Origin: Candidatus Fimivivens faecavium | Lineage (GTDB): Bacteria > Bacillota > Clostridia > Oscillospirales > Ruminococcaceae | Reading direction: 5' to 3' | DNA length: 64,000 bases | Assembly (NCBI GenBank): GCA_018716105.1 | Contig: DVKH01000042.1 | Span: 62,001 to 126,000 of the forward strand | Shown: positions 9,804-18,259 of the stretch, one piece after another | Numbering within the stretch: position 1 is the stretch's first letter | How the letters are laid out: each line of letters begins with the position of its first letter | The notes under the pieces: model-generated | Databases searched by the model: none | Told to the model about the DNA's origin: nothing | What the model saw: only the letters and a program-made list of their open reading frames with translations | Made by a program: the position numbers and the translations under genes

Positions 9804-12800
9804 GAGCCCCCTCCTCCTCCAAAAATTCTTCCCGTTTCAAAAGTGTGATTGTCCGCTCCGGGTCGCCCTCCTCAAAGCCGCAGACACCGCGGTAGTCGCA
9901 GAACCGGCAGGGCGAGGAATCCGAGACGGCCGGCATTGCCGCGATCCCGCCGCCGTGCAGAAGCTGCGCCATCTCCCCGATCCTCTTTTCCACCAGCCGC
10001 GCCGTCTTCCCCAGCTCCTCAAGCGATGCGAGCATGTCCTTCCCGCCGCGGCTGGTTACGGGAATGAAAACCCCTTTCCCGCTCCGGTCCATCGCAAAGA
10101 GCACCTCTGGATCGTCGAGCACAAGCCCGTTCATCCGGAACTGCTTGTCCACAAGCGGCTTCATCTCGTCCGCGCCGCAAGCGCGCCCCGCCGAAAGATA
10201 TCCCGGCGCGGCGGGCATGTAGAGCACCCCCGCTGGCAGAAGGCCGCCGAGCGCGCCCTTCCCCTCCTTCCAGATGGTGAACAGATAGATCAGCATCTGC
10301 ATATTGAGCCCGTAAAACACGTCGGAGAGCAAAAACTTCTTCCCGTGCGATTTATAGTCGATCACCCGGAGATACCGCTTCCCGCCGATTTCGGCGACGT
10401 CCGCCCGGTCGACCTTCCCCTCGATCCGGAGAACGGTTCCGTCCGGCGCCGTCACCTCAAGCGGCGGGACCTCCCCCTCCCCGCCGATTGGAAGCTCGAA
10501 CGCCACCGGCTCGAACAGGCTCTGTTCAAATTCCTCCCCAAGCCGCTTTGCGAGCCGCACAATCGCGTCCGCACACCGCTCAAAGCCGTGCCGCACCCGC
10601 AGCGGGAGCGAATCGGGATCGATCACCTTTCCACGAACGTACTCTTTGATAAATTGTTCCGCCTCCGCAAAAAGCTCCGCCTCCGGAACCCCCGCGATGC
10701 CGCGGCCGCCGTATTTTTGTAAAAGGCGCTCCATCGCCTCATGGACCAGCGTCCCCTCCTCCAGCGCGGAAAGCCCCGCCTTCCGAAGCGGCCGCAGCCC
10801 GAGGCCGTTCTTCGCAAAATAGGAGAACGGGCACCGGTAATAGGTTTCGATCTTCGATGGCGAAAGCGTCATCCTCCGCCCGAACAGCTCCTGCGAAACA
10901 GCCCCGTCTTCGAGCCGGTGCGGGCGCCTCTCCGCCGCGCGCCGGACCTGTTCCACCGTCTGCGCGCGCCCGGCGCGGACCAGCGCCTCTTCGAGGGCCG
11001 CGCGCTCCGGCGTGTCCTCCCGGAACCTGCGCGCAAACTCCCCGGCCGCGGCCGCCGCCGTCCGCGCGAGGAAAAAGCGGTCCTGCGGCATCCCACCGCC
11101 CGAAAGCGCCGCCGCCCGCGCAAACAGAACCGACGGCGAAAGCGCTTCGCCGGTCGCCTCGGCCTTGGGGGCGGAGACGAATACCCGTTCCGACGCGGCG
11201 GAAGAAGCGCCGTAGAGGAACATCCGCTCATTTTCGAGAAAGCTCTCGTCCTCGCCGATGAGTTCAAGCCCTTCTTCCGCCATGCGTTTTCGTTCCGCGT
11301 CGGAGAGGAGCCCCCCCTTCGGCGGGACGGCGGGGAACTCCCCCTCGACCGCGCCGATCAGGAAAACCGCGCGCGGCGCCTCGGGCCGCATCCGGTCCGC
11401 CGTGCCGACCGCCACCTCGTCGAGGGTTCTCGGCGGGGTTGCGACCTCGACGCAGCCAAGCGCGAGTTCAAACAGCTCGCAGAGCCGCTTTTCGTCCGGA
11501 CGCGCGTCTTCGAGCAGCAGTGCGAACAGGTCGAGCACATGGATCAGCCCTTCCCAAAGCTGGGACTGCGTCTCAAGAAACGCCCGCCGCTCGGTCTCGG
11601 GAAAGGTTTCCGCGAAGCGGAACAGGTTTTCCGCCGCGCCCGTCTCCTCCAGAAAGCGGAACACCGCCCCGGCGAAGAGCTTTCCGCTCCGCTGGCGCGC
11701 CGCCGTGCGGAGCCGTTCCATCGGCTCCGCCACCGTTCTGCGGCAGGCTTCAATCCGCTCCAGCCGCTCCCTGGCCGCGTCGCTCATCTGCTCCACCATG
11801 CCGTCGGGGTGGTTCCGGAACGGGAGAAACCAATCCTTTTTCCGCACTGACCAGACCGTGCAGTAATTTTCACATTCCCCCGCCGTCTTCGGGTCGATGC
11901 CAAAGACCGGCGACTTCAGCAGTTCCTGCATCTCCCGCCGCCCGACGCCGCAGGCAAGTTCCACCGCGCAGACGACGCCCGAAAGCAGCGCCGACTGCCG
12001 CGCCCTGCCGCGCTCGTCGAGGAAGGCCGGTATCCCCCACTCCGCAAAGACCGCCGGAAGCAGGGTCCGGTATCGCGTAAGGTCCCGCCCGATCACCGCG
12101 ATGTCGCGGTAGCGGAACCCCTCGTCCCGAACCAGCGCCGCGATCGAGGCGGCAACCATCCGGATCTCCTCCTGCGGGTTCGGCGCGAGATACGCCCGGA
12201 TCCCAAGCTGCTTTTCCGCACCCGGTCCCGGCGCGCCCTCCCCGCGCGCCGCCGCCTCGAAGGCGAGCGCGGAGGGCGAACCGTGCCGGTCCTGATCGGG
12301 AAAGCGCACGGCGGTCTCCGCCGGGATCCCGTTGCGCGCCGCGATGCGCATCAGGCGCTCCGCCGCCTTGACCGCCGGCTGGAACGCCGGCTCCTTTGAG
12401 AGGATCCGGTCGCAGCAAAGCGAGACGCAAAGCTCCTCTGCCCCGGCCATCACCTGTTCCAGCAGATGATATTCCGGCGCGGTAAAGCTGTAAAAGCCGT
12501 CGACAAAAACCGCCGCGCCGGCAAAATACCCGCTCCCCGGAAGCCGCTTCGCCGCGATATCCACAAGGTCCGCCGGATCGGTGAACGACCGCCCGACCAC
12601 CGCGCGGTAGGCGTCAAGGATCAGCGAGAGTTCAAACGTCTTCTCCCGGAGCGGGCCGTCCGGCTGCGCCATCGAAAACGCGGCGAGCGCCTCCGGCGTC
12701 ACCCCGGCGTTCCTCGCCTCCGCCGCCGCGTCGGCCAGCCGGGCCAGAAAGCCGTGTCCAAAGGCGTTGCGCCGGTAAACCGAAAGCTCGTCCTTCACCT

Positions 12801-13089
12801 CTTCGAGAGCAAGGCTCATCATCAGCGAGGCCGCCGCCGGGTCCATCAGCTCCCGCGTGATCCCGCCGAGCTCGCGCAGGATCAGCTCCGACAGCCGGGT
12901 GAAGCTCACCACGTCGATCTTCCCGGTGTGCCCGTCGAGCCGGCGGTAGAGCGCGCGCTCGTTTGAAAAAGACGACTGCTCCGGCACGATCAGAACCGCC
13001 CGTCCGCCCGCCGCCGAAATTTCGGTCATCCTCCCGTGAATCCATGTGGTTTTGCCGGTCCTCGCGGCGCCGGTCACAAATCGGAGCAT
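9763..13089 (-). CDS. addB: ATP-dependent helicase/nuclease subunit B (AddB)
   Basis: AddB is the partner of AddA: an inactive helicase fold plus an iron-sulfur nuclease domain that cuts the 5' strand. The 1108-residue protein starts with MLRFVTGAARTGKTTWIHGR (Walker A-like). Near the C terminus it has the nuclease motif RYLRVIDYKSHGKKF and the four-Cys Fe-S staple: one Cys in YYRCPFSYFA and three in SPCRFCDYRGVCGFE. GGAGGAGG precedes the ATG. It follows the small Cys-rich gene by 42 bases and overlaps addA by 41 bases. Confidence 0.96.
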   Translation of the reverse strand: MLRFVTGAARTGKTTWIHGRMTEISAAGGRAVLIVPEQSSFSNERALYRRLDGHTGKIDVVSFTRLSELILRELGGITRELMDPAAASLMMSLALEEVKDELSVYRRNAFGHGFLARLADAAAEARNAGVTPEALAAFSMAQPDGPLREKTFELSLILDAYRAVVGRSFTDPADLVDIAAKRLPGSGYFAGAAVFVDGFYSFTAPEYHLLEQVMAGAEELCVSLCCDRILSKEPAFQPAVKAAERLMRIAARNGIPAETAVRFPDQDRHGSPSALAFEAAARGEGAPGPGAEKQLGIRAYLAPNPQEEIRMVAASIAALVRDEGFRYRDIAVIGRDLTRYRTLLPAVFAEWGIPAFLDERGRARQSALLSGVVCAVELACGVGRREMQELLKSPVFGIDPKTAGECENYCTVWSVRKKDWFLPFRNHPDGMVEQMSDAARERLERIEACRRTVAEPMERLRTAARQRSGKLFAGAVFRFLEETGAAENLFRFAETFPETERRAFLETQSQLWEGLIHVLDLFALLLEDARPDEKRLCELFELALGCVEVATPPRTLDEVAVGTADRMRPEAPRAVFLIGAVEGEFPAVPPKGGLLSDAERKRMAEEGLELIGEDESFLENERMFLYGASSAASERVFVSAPKAEATGEALSPSVLFARAAALSGGGMPQDRFFLARTAAAAAGEFARRFREDTPERAALEEALVRAGRAQTVEQVRRAAERRPHRLEDGAVSQELFGRRMTLSPSKIETYYRCPFSYFAKNGLGLRPLRKAGLSALEEGTLVHEAMERLLQKYGGRGIAGVPEAELFAEAEQFIKEYVRGKVIDPDSLPLRVRHGFERCADAIVRLAKRLGEEFEQSLFEPVAFELPIGGEGEVPPLEVTAPDGTVLRIEGKVDRADVAEIGGKRYLRVIDYKSHGKKFLLSDVFYGLNMQMLIYLFTIWKEGKGALGGLLPAGVLYMPAAPGYLSAGRACGADEMKPLVDKQFRMNGLVLDDPEVLFAMDRSGKGVFIPVTSRGGKDMLASLEELGKTARLVEKRIGEMAQLLHGGGIAAMPAVSDSSPCRFCDYRGVCGFEEGDPERTITLLKREEFLEEEGAHAGAVDSGTESGD

Positions 13090-13131
13090 CGCTTCGCCTC
13101 CTCCCGGCCGCCCCGCCGTCCGCCGGCGGGG

Positions 13132-13404
13132 TCAGCCTTCCTGGTTCGTTTCCTCCGGATAAAACCGGTACCGGAGCACCGGCCCGAGCTTTCGGAACCG
13201 CCCCTCCCATTCGATCATCAGCTCCCCGCAGATTTCGCAGCAAAAGACCGGGAACGGCCCCTCGTCCCCTGCCGGCGCTCGCTCGCGCACCGCCCGGCCC
13301 GTTTTCCGCGGCTTTCCGCCGCAGCAGACCAGAAGCGGGAAATCCGACTTCGAAAGCGCCCTTCGAGCATAGCCGCTCCTGTGCTCAAATTCTTTTTGTT
13401 CCAT
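13132..13404 (-). CDS. Small Cys-rich protein of unknown function upstream of addB
   Basis: I do not recognise this 90-residue protein. It has two Cys clusters, LLVCCGGKPRKTG and FCCEICGELMIEWEG, that could form a zinc ribbon, and an RYRFYPEE segment near the C terminus. The start at 13404 (MEQKEFEHRSGY) is chosen over an upstream ATG at 13488 because the earlier residues look non-coding and overlap likely promoter sequence; the binding site (AAGAGG) is modest. A possible extended -10 (TGATAAAAT, -10 at 13441-13436) lies upstream. It reads in the same direction as addB, 42 bases away, so it is probably the first gene of the addBA transcript. Confidence 0.6.
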   Translation of the reverse strand: MEQKEFEHRSGYARRALSKSDFPLLVCCGGKPRKTGRAVRERAPAGDEGPFPVFCCEICGELMIEWEGRFRKLGPVLRYRFYPEETNQEG

Positions 13405-13523
13405 CTTTCGGCCTCTTTTCCAAACAACTGTTCCCATTTTATCACGCCGCAGCCCATTTGAAAACGCCCTTTGGGATTGACGCTTCATTTTACATCAATT
13501 CCCAATTAAAAAAACAGAGCCGT

Positions 13524-13558
13524 AAAAACAGGGGCGCCAATGGCCGGCGCCCCTGTTT
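13524..13558 (-). terminator. Intrinsic terminator after spo0A
   Basis: A 13-bp stem (AAACAGGGGCGCC with GGCGCCCCTGTTT) is followed on the minus strand by a run of five T. It lies 16 bases after the spo0A stop. Confidence 0.9.
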
Positions 13559-13574
13559 CGTCTTAAAATCAATC

Positions 13575-14360
13575 TCAGGTGTTTACCGCTTTAAGCCGCA
13601 GACGGAGTTTGTCCGCAATCATCGCAATAAACTCGCTGTTTGTGGGTTTCCCCTTGGTGTTGTGAATGGTGTAGCCAAAATAGGAAGTCAGAATATCCAC
13701 GTCCCCCCGGTCCCAGGCGACCTCAATCGCGTGGCGGATCGCGCGCTCAACGCGGGAAGAGGTTGTCGAAAACTTTTTCGCGACGGTCGGATAAAGCTGT
13801 TTTGTGATAGAATTGATGATATCCGGCTCGTTGACCGCCAGCATGATCGACTCCCGCAGATAATGATATCCCTTGATGTGCGCCGGAACGCCGATCTGGT
13901 GGATAATTTCCGTTACCATCATCTCAAGATCAGGCACAGACTTGGATGTCGCCGATGCAAGGCGGTCAAGCTGTTCCGGCTGTTTCATGCCGGAAAGCTG
14001 GACGATCCGTTCAACCAGCATTTCGATATCGAATGGCCGAAGAAAATAATAAACGGCGCCCGCCGAAAGAAGTTCTCTTTCCAGCGCGGAATTATCAAAC
14101 GTCGACATCATCATAAACATGGGCGCCGCTCCGTGCTGACTGCTCCTGACGGATTTCATAACGCCGATTGCGTCAAGCCGCGGCATGAATACATCGACAA
14201 GAACAACGGCCGGGTGATGCTCGTTGATCAATTCAACAACCTTGATGCCGTCCTTCGGTGCAATAATCGTCTCGTAACCATAGGTTCTGAGCATACCCGC
14301 GCACTGCGCGCAAAATTCCTTGTTGTCATCTGAGATCAGCACTTTTGTCTTCGAAGCCAT
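13575..14360 (-). CDS. spo0A: Stage 0 sporulation protein A, master response regulator
   Basis: Spo0A is the phosphorelay-controlled transcription factor that commits the cell to sporulation. The 261-residue protein has a receiver domain with acidic pocket D11-D12 and phosphoacceptor D56 ([13 protein letters not shown]), a linker, and the Spo0A-specific DNA-binding domain ending in [25 protein letters not shown]. The C-terminal helices ([26 protein letters not shown]) are very well conserved. Odd: the receiver's near-invariant switch lysine (LKPFD in Bacillus) is Arg108 here, in [10 protein letters not shown]. It follows spoIVB by 127 bases, the usual Firmicute order, and ends at a strong terminator. 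Confidence 0.98.
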   Translation of the reverse strand: MASKTKVLISDDNKEFCAQCAGMLRTYGYETIIAPKDGIKVVELINEHHPAVVLVDVFMPRLDAIGVMKSVRSSQHGAAPMFMMMSTFDNSALERELLSAGAVYYFLRPFDIEMLVERIVQLSGMKQPEQLDRLASATSKSVPDLEMMVTEIIHQIGVPAHIKGYHYLRESIMLAVNEPDIINSITKQLYPTVAKKFSTTSSRVERAIRHAIEVAWDRGDVDILTSYFGYTIHNTKGKPTNSEFIAMIADKLRLRLKAVNT

Positions 14361-14487
14361 TGAGGTTCTGTCACATCCTTCTGTCAGATTGGGTTTGAAC
14401 CTAGATTACCATATTTTGCTAATTATTGCAAGTCTTTTACTCCCGTTTAGGAAACTTTTTTACCCAAATCTTACCAGATCGTCAAAA

Positions 14488-15720
14488 TTAAGCGGCGTTC
14501 TTGCCGGCAATTCCGGATTCTCTTACCGAACGTTCCATATTCTCCGCGAATATTCCGTAGCCCCGGGTCGGATCGTTGACAAAAACATGGGTTACAGCGC
14601 CAACAAGTCGACCATTCTGTAGAATCGGCGAGCCGCTCATGCCCTGCACGATGCCGCCCGTTTTTTCCAGAAGTTTCGGGTCGGTGACGCGGATCACCAT
14701 ATTTTTGGTCGGGTTATTGTCGCCGGCGGCAATTTTTTCGATGACAATCGAAAACGCCTCCGGCGTTTTTCCATTGACGGTCGTGTAAATGGTTGCAGGC
14801 CCGAGTTCGACCTCGCTCCTGACCGCCAGTTCCACCGGCTCCGCTTGAATTGGGGAAAAGCCGCAGGTGCCGAAAACGCCGGTCTCCCCATTGAGAATCA
14901 GGCTGCCGATAGCCGAAGTCCCGGAAAACATGCCTTTCAGCTCGCCCGGGCTTCCGCTTGAGCCGCGGTTGACGCCGGTGATGGTTACATCGACCGCTTC
15001 CCCGCTCGCCAGCGGCATGATATCTCCCGTGTCGATGTCGCAGATCGCGTGGCCAAGGCCGCCGAAAACGCCGGTTGCCGGGTTATAATAAGTCATGGTG
15101 CCGATTCCCGCTGAGGAGTCCCGGACCCAGATTCCGGCCCGGAAGACCCCGTCCGTCGGCGAAGAAATCGGTTGAAGCGAGGTGTGGAACACCTTATCGT
15201 CCCGCTTTACCATCACATCGACCGGCTGCCCGTTTGATTCGGAAACGATTTTTCCAACGTCTTCGTTAAAGGATACCTTCTGTCCGTTCATCTCCAAGAT
15301 AATGTCGCCCGCTTTTATCCCGGCCCGTTTGGCAGGGTTCTGCATCTGCCCGCTCACGTCCATGTCGCTCATTCCGACGACCATGACGCCCTCAGTAAAC
15401 ATTTTAATTCCGAAAGGACGCCCGCCCGGAATGACCATATCTCGATCAACCACCTGAACACTGATTGTTTTTACCACCGGCCCGCCGGGAAGCGTCAGCT
15501 GCATCTGATAGCTGTTCCCAGCCCTGGAATAAACCTCCAGCGGCATGGTCTGTGAAAAGCCCTCGGCCTTGAGCCCGAACAGGCCGCCGAGGGAAAACGA
15601 CTCCCCCTGAACCACATAGTACCGATCCGGCAGTATGAGCTGCAGATAGGCCGTAAAGCCAAACACCGCTGCGATCAGAACGATCAGAACGCCTGCCACC
15701 TTCCGATACGCGCTTCTCAT
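14488..15720 (-). CDS. spoIVB: SpoIVB signalling serine peptidase (S55)
   Basis: SpoIVB is made in the forespore, is secreted to the intermembrane space, and triggers pro-sigma-K processing by cutting SpoIVFA. The 410-residue protein has an N-terminal membrane anchor (VAGVLIVLIAAVFGFTAYL), a PDZ domain around residues 100-185 (AKRAGIKAGDIILEMNGQ), and the S55 peptidase with His224 in FGGLGHAICDID and the catalytic serine in VQGMSGSPIL. The ATG at 15720 is preferred to an upstream ATG (15840) because GAGGGGGTGA lies before it and the anchor then starts at residue ~9. Expected forespore-specific control was not confirmed by a clear sigma-F/G promoter. Confidence 0.96.
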   Translation of the reverse strand: MRSAYRKVAGVLIVLIAAVFGFTAYLQLILPDRYYVVQGESFSLGGLFGLKAEGFSQTMPLEVYSRAGNSYQMQLTLPGGPVVKTISVQVVDRDMVIPGGRPFGIKMFTEGVMVVGMSDMDVSGQMQNPAKRAGIKAGDIILEMNGQKVSFNEDVGKIVSESNGQPVDVMVKRDDKVFHTSLQPISSPTDGVFRAGIWVRDSSAGIGTMTYYNPATGVFGGLGHAICDIDTGDIMPLASGEAVDVTITGVNRGSSGSPGELKGMFSGTSAIGSLILNGETGVFGTCGFSPIQAEPVELAVRSEVELGPATIYTTVNGKTPEAFSIVIEKIAAGDNNPTKNMVIRVTDPKLLEKTGGIVQGMSGSPILQNGRLVGAVTHVFVNDPTRGYGIFAENMERSVRESGIAGKNAA

Positions 15721-16034
15721 ACTGGAAATCACCCCCTCATCCGTTTTTGCTGTTTGGAAGGCGCAACGCGCAAAACCACCGGCGTTTTGGAATTTTAACG
15801 CGCCGCGGCTTTGGCCGCCTTCCTCGATTAATGTTTGCAAAGACCAAACGGTTTATCTCGGGAATATGTTCGCCGGATACTAGAAACTGCTTGCGCTTCC
15901 AAAACGCCGCATGCCGTTTGCCGCAGTGCGCGCCGATTGGCGAAGGGCGTTCCAGAAATTGATCCTTTGCTGGGAAACCTTAGCTTTTCCCTTCTTTTGA
16001 AAAATGAAACATGCCGTTTTATCATAAAAGTTTG
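15721..16034. other. Intergenic region between spoIVB and the ger operon, no gene seen
   Basis: These 314 bases carry no credible reading frame on either strand. They must hold the end of the ger transcript and the spoIVB promoter. I see no intrinsic terminator with a good U-tract, and no match to a sigma-F/G promoter that I would defend. Confidence 0.5.
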
Positions 16035-17171
16035 CTAGACATTTCCAAGTTCAATGCCGAGGCGCTTTAACTCCACCGCCGCGTCCACCGCGTACCGCGC
16101 GCCCGCAATCGGATTTTCTCCCGCCTCAATGCGCTCATGGAAAAAGCCCGGCCGCTCCTTTCGGAGCGTTCTCGTCAGCCCGATCAGATCGGCCGCCGTG
16201 TTTTTTCCCGCGCTCTGCCGGAGCATGAACAGCGTTTCCTGCTCTACGACCCGCTCGACGGCGTCGGAGATCCTTTGATAGTCGCCTTCCTCCGCAAAAT
16301 CATTCCGTCCGCCAATATCGACCACCGCTGCCGAAACCGCAAGCGAAATCGAAAATTCCGGGACGCCGTCGCGAATCTCGCAGTGGATTTTGCTGTCGTT
16401 GGCCGTCACCGCAAGCGAGACTCTTCCAACCGCCGGGTCGTCCACCGCCACAATGCTCTCCTCAACCTTTCCAAGCGCCCAAAGGATACCGCGGGTTGCG
16501 GTGAGATTCGCCTCCCCTGCAAGACGGTCGCCGACGAACACGGCGGTACCGACCAGGCTGATCTCAGGCTTCTGGTTATCTTCCGCACCGGCTGCCTGTC
16601 CGCTCAATTCTCCAAGCGCGGCGGCCGGATTTTCGTTTTCATTCAAAAGCGAATCGAGGATCGTCATCACGGTCGAGGGGACCGCCGCGCCGCTGCGCTG
16701 CGCCTCCTCGATCTGCATCGCCGCCCGCTCCGCCATGACCCCCGCCACCACCGCGGCGGCGTCCTGCCGGGAGACGATCACCGGCGTCTGCGGACGGCTC
16801 TCGGTCTGCGCGTTAAAATAATGCACAACGTCAGAAATCCCGGCCCTCGCGGCGAGCGCGCCGACGACAATCAGCTTGTTTCCGCCCCAGAAAACGCTGC
16901 CGCCCGCCTTTCTCCCAAGCTCCTCGGCCGCATGGGAGATGCTTCTTCCCTCCGCGGTAAAGAGCTCGTACTGCCCGCCGGAGCCTTCGTCAGAGCCGCT
17001 GGAAGGGTCGAAAACCTGCGCCGAGAGCAGATAAAGGTCGTCAATGCGGTCTATTCCGACCATTTCGACGACGGCGAGCTTCTTTCCATCGAGCTGCCGG
17101 AGGCAGCCCGTGGTGGAAAGGCAAAGCACTGTACAGAGGGCCAGCGCCAGGATCTGCCTCACACGTTTCAT
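16035..17171 (-). CDS. Ger(x)C family spore germination lipoprotein
   Basis: This is the C subunit of a nutrient germinant receptor, a lipoprotein held on the outer face of the spore inner membrane. The 378-residue protein has a lipoprotein signal peptide with lipobox LSTTGC (Cys23), then the Ger(x)C N domain (VEMVGIDRIDDLYLLSAQVF) and the C-terminal GerAC domain. The ATG at 17171 overlaps the permease stop by four bases. A longer frame upstream exists only because of GC richness. It is the last gene of a gerA-gerB-gerC operon, so the receptor is complete; the germinant cannot be inferred. Confidence 0.92.
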   Translation of the reverse strand: MKRVRQILALALCTVLCLSTTGCLRQLDGKKLAVVEMVGIDRIDDLYLLSAQVFDPSSGSDEGSGGQYELFTAEGRSISHAAEELGRKAGGSVFWGGNKLIVVGALAARAGISDVVHYFNAQTESRPQTPVIVSRQDAAAVVAGVMAERAAMQIEEAQRSGAAVPSTVMTILDSLLNENENPAAALGELSGQAAGAEDNQKPEISLVGTAVFVGDRLAGEANLTATRGILWALGKVEESIVAVDDPAVGRVSLAVTANDSKIHCEIRDGVPEFSISLAVSAAVVDIGGRNDFAEEGDYQRISDAVERVVEQETLFMLRQSAGKNTAADLIGLTRTLRKERPGFFHERIEAGENPIAGARYAVDAAVELKRLGIELGNV

Positions 17172-18259
17172 TTTGCCTCCTCCTTTGGCTGCCCATTTTT
17201 TCCAAACCGCAGGATCAGTAGTTCGACAACCGGAATGATCACCGCGAACAGCAGCAGCGCGCCGCCCGTCACCATCCGCGAGAGCGGCGAAGCCGGCTCC
17301 GGCGCGGCATAGGTCGCAAAAAGCGCTGCGGCGGCCGTCGACCCGATTGTCACAAACAGCGGCGAATACCGCCCCTTGTTGACCCAGACGTAGTCGAGCA
17401 TCTGCCGTGCGGCGATCAGATAGACCGACACCTTGATCAGCGCGATCAGAATCCAAAGCCCGAGATGCAGGATATCCAACCGTTCGAACACCGAAACCTG
17501 TGCGATGGTCATAAGCGTGTAAACCGGAAACAGCCTCGTCCGGGAATACTGCCCCATCACCGTGAGGGTCAGAAACGGGATCAGCTCATATAAAACAAGC
17601 GATCCAAACAGGAACCACGCGGTCGGCGCCCTGGAATCCTTCCCGCACATTGGCAGAAGAACCGGCAGCACCAGAAGATCGGCGTTTCCGATCAGAGCCG
17701 AAACCGTCGCCTCGACCACCGGCCGCGCGCCGTCGAACAGCGGCGAAGTGACGTTGACCAACCTTGCCTGCGGGAGCAGAACCGCCGTCACCGCCGCAAT
17801 CGAGATGAAAAACGCGAAGACGACCAGCGCCGACATCCGCCCAACCGCCTCCACCCCCATCGCCGCGCTGTAGCCGCAGGCCGCGGCGAGCAGCAGGACA
17901 AAGATCATCGGCGAAGCGCCGGGATAGATCGCGCCGGACAGAAAGTACTGGAAGTGCGCGAGCGCGTCCGCGCCCAGCAGCACCAGCAGCAGCCAGAGGA
18001 CCAGCGCCGAGAGCCTGCCGCCACGCTTGTTGACCAGAAACGCGGCTTCCATTGTCCCCATCCCGTCCCGTTTTTGGGACAACAGCAGCATCGGCTGGAG
18101 CAGGATCCAAGTGATCACCGTCGCCGCAAGCTGCGAAAGCATGACGACGCTGCCCTCATAGGCCGGCATGGTGCGCGGCGCGAAGGTGAGAAGTGAAAAA
18201 CACCGCGCGCAGATCAGCATCGCGGCGAGCTGTCCCCGGCTGATGATCGGCTGACTCAA
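17168..18259 (-). CDS. GerAB/endospore germination permease
   Basis: This is the B subunit of the germinant receptor, an amino-acid-permease-like (APC superfamily) membrane protein that probably binds the germinant. The 363-residue protein is hydrophobic throughout with about ten membrane segments, starting MSQPIISRGQLAAMLICARC and including VLWLLLVLLGADALAHFQYF and SALVVFAFFISIAAVTAVLL. Length matches the family (~365). It overlaps gerA upstream and gerC downstream by four bases each, so the three subunits are translationally coupled. Confidence 0.92.
   Translation of the reverse strand: MSQPIISRGQLAAMLICARCFSLLTFAPRTMPAYEGSVVMLSQLAATVITWILLQPMLLLSQKRDGMGTMEAAFLVNKRGGRLSALVLWLLLVLLGADALAHFQYFLSGAIYPGASPMIFVLLLAAACGYSAAMGVEAVGRMSALVVFAFFISIAAVTAVLLPQARLVNVTSPLFDGARPVVEATVSALIGNADLLVLPVLLPMCGKDSRAPTAWFLFGSLVLYELIPFLTLTVMGQYSRTRLFPVYTLMTIAQVSVFERLDILHLGLWILIALIKVSVYLIAARQMLDYVWVNKGRYSPLFVTIGSTAAAALFATYAAPEPASPLSRMVTGGALLLFAVIIPVVELLILRFGKNGQPKEEAK

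Noticed and set aside
10741..11850. 369-codon plus-strand frame opposite addB
   Set aside because: Arg/Pro-rich shadow of addB without a ribosome binding site or family resemblance.
15721..16034. Short frames between spoIVB and gerC
   Set aside because: None has a ribosome binding site or plausible composition, and they overlap on both strands.
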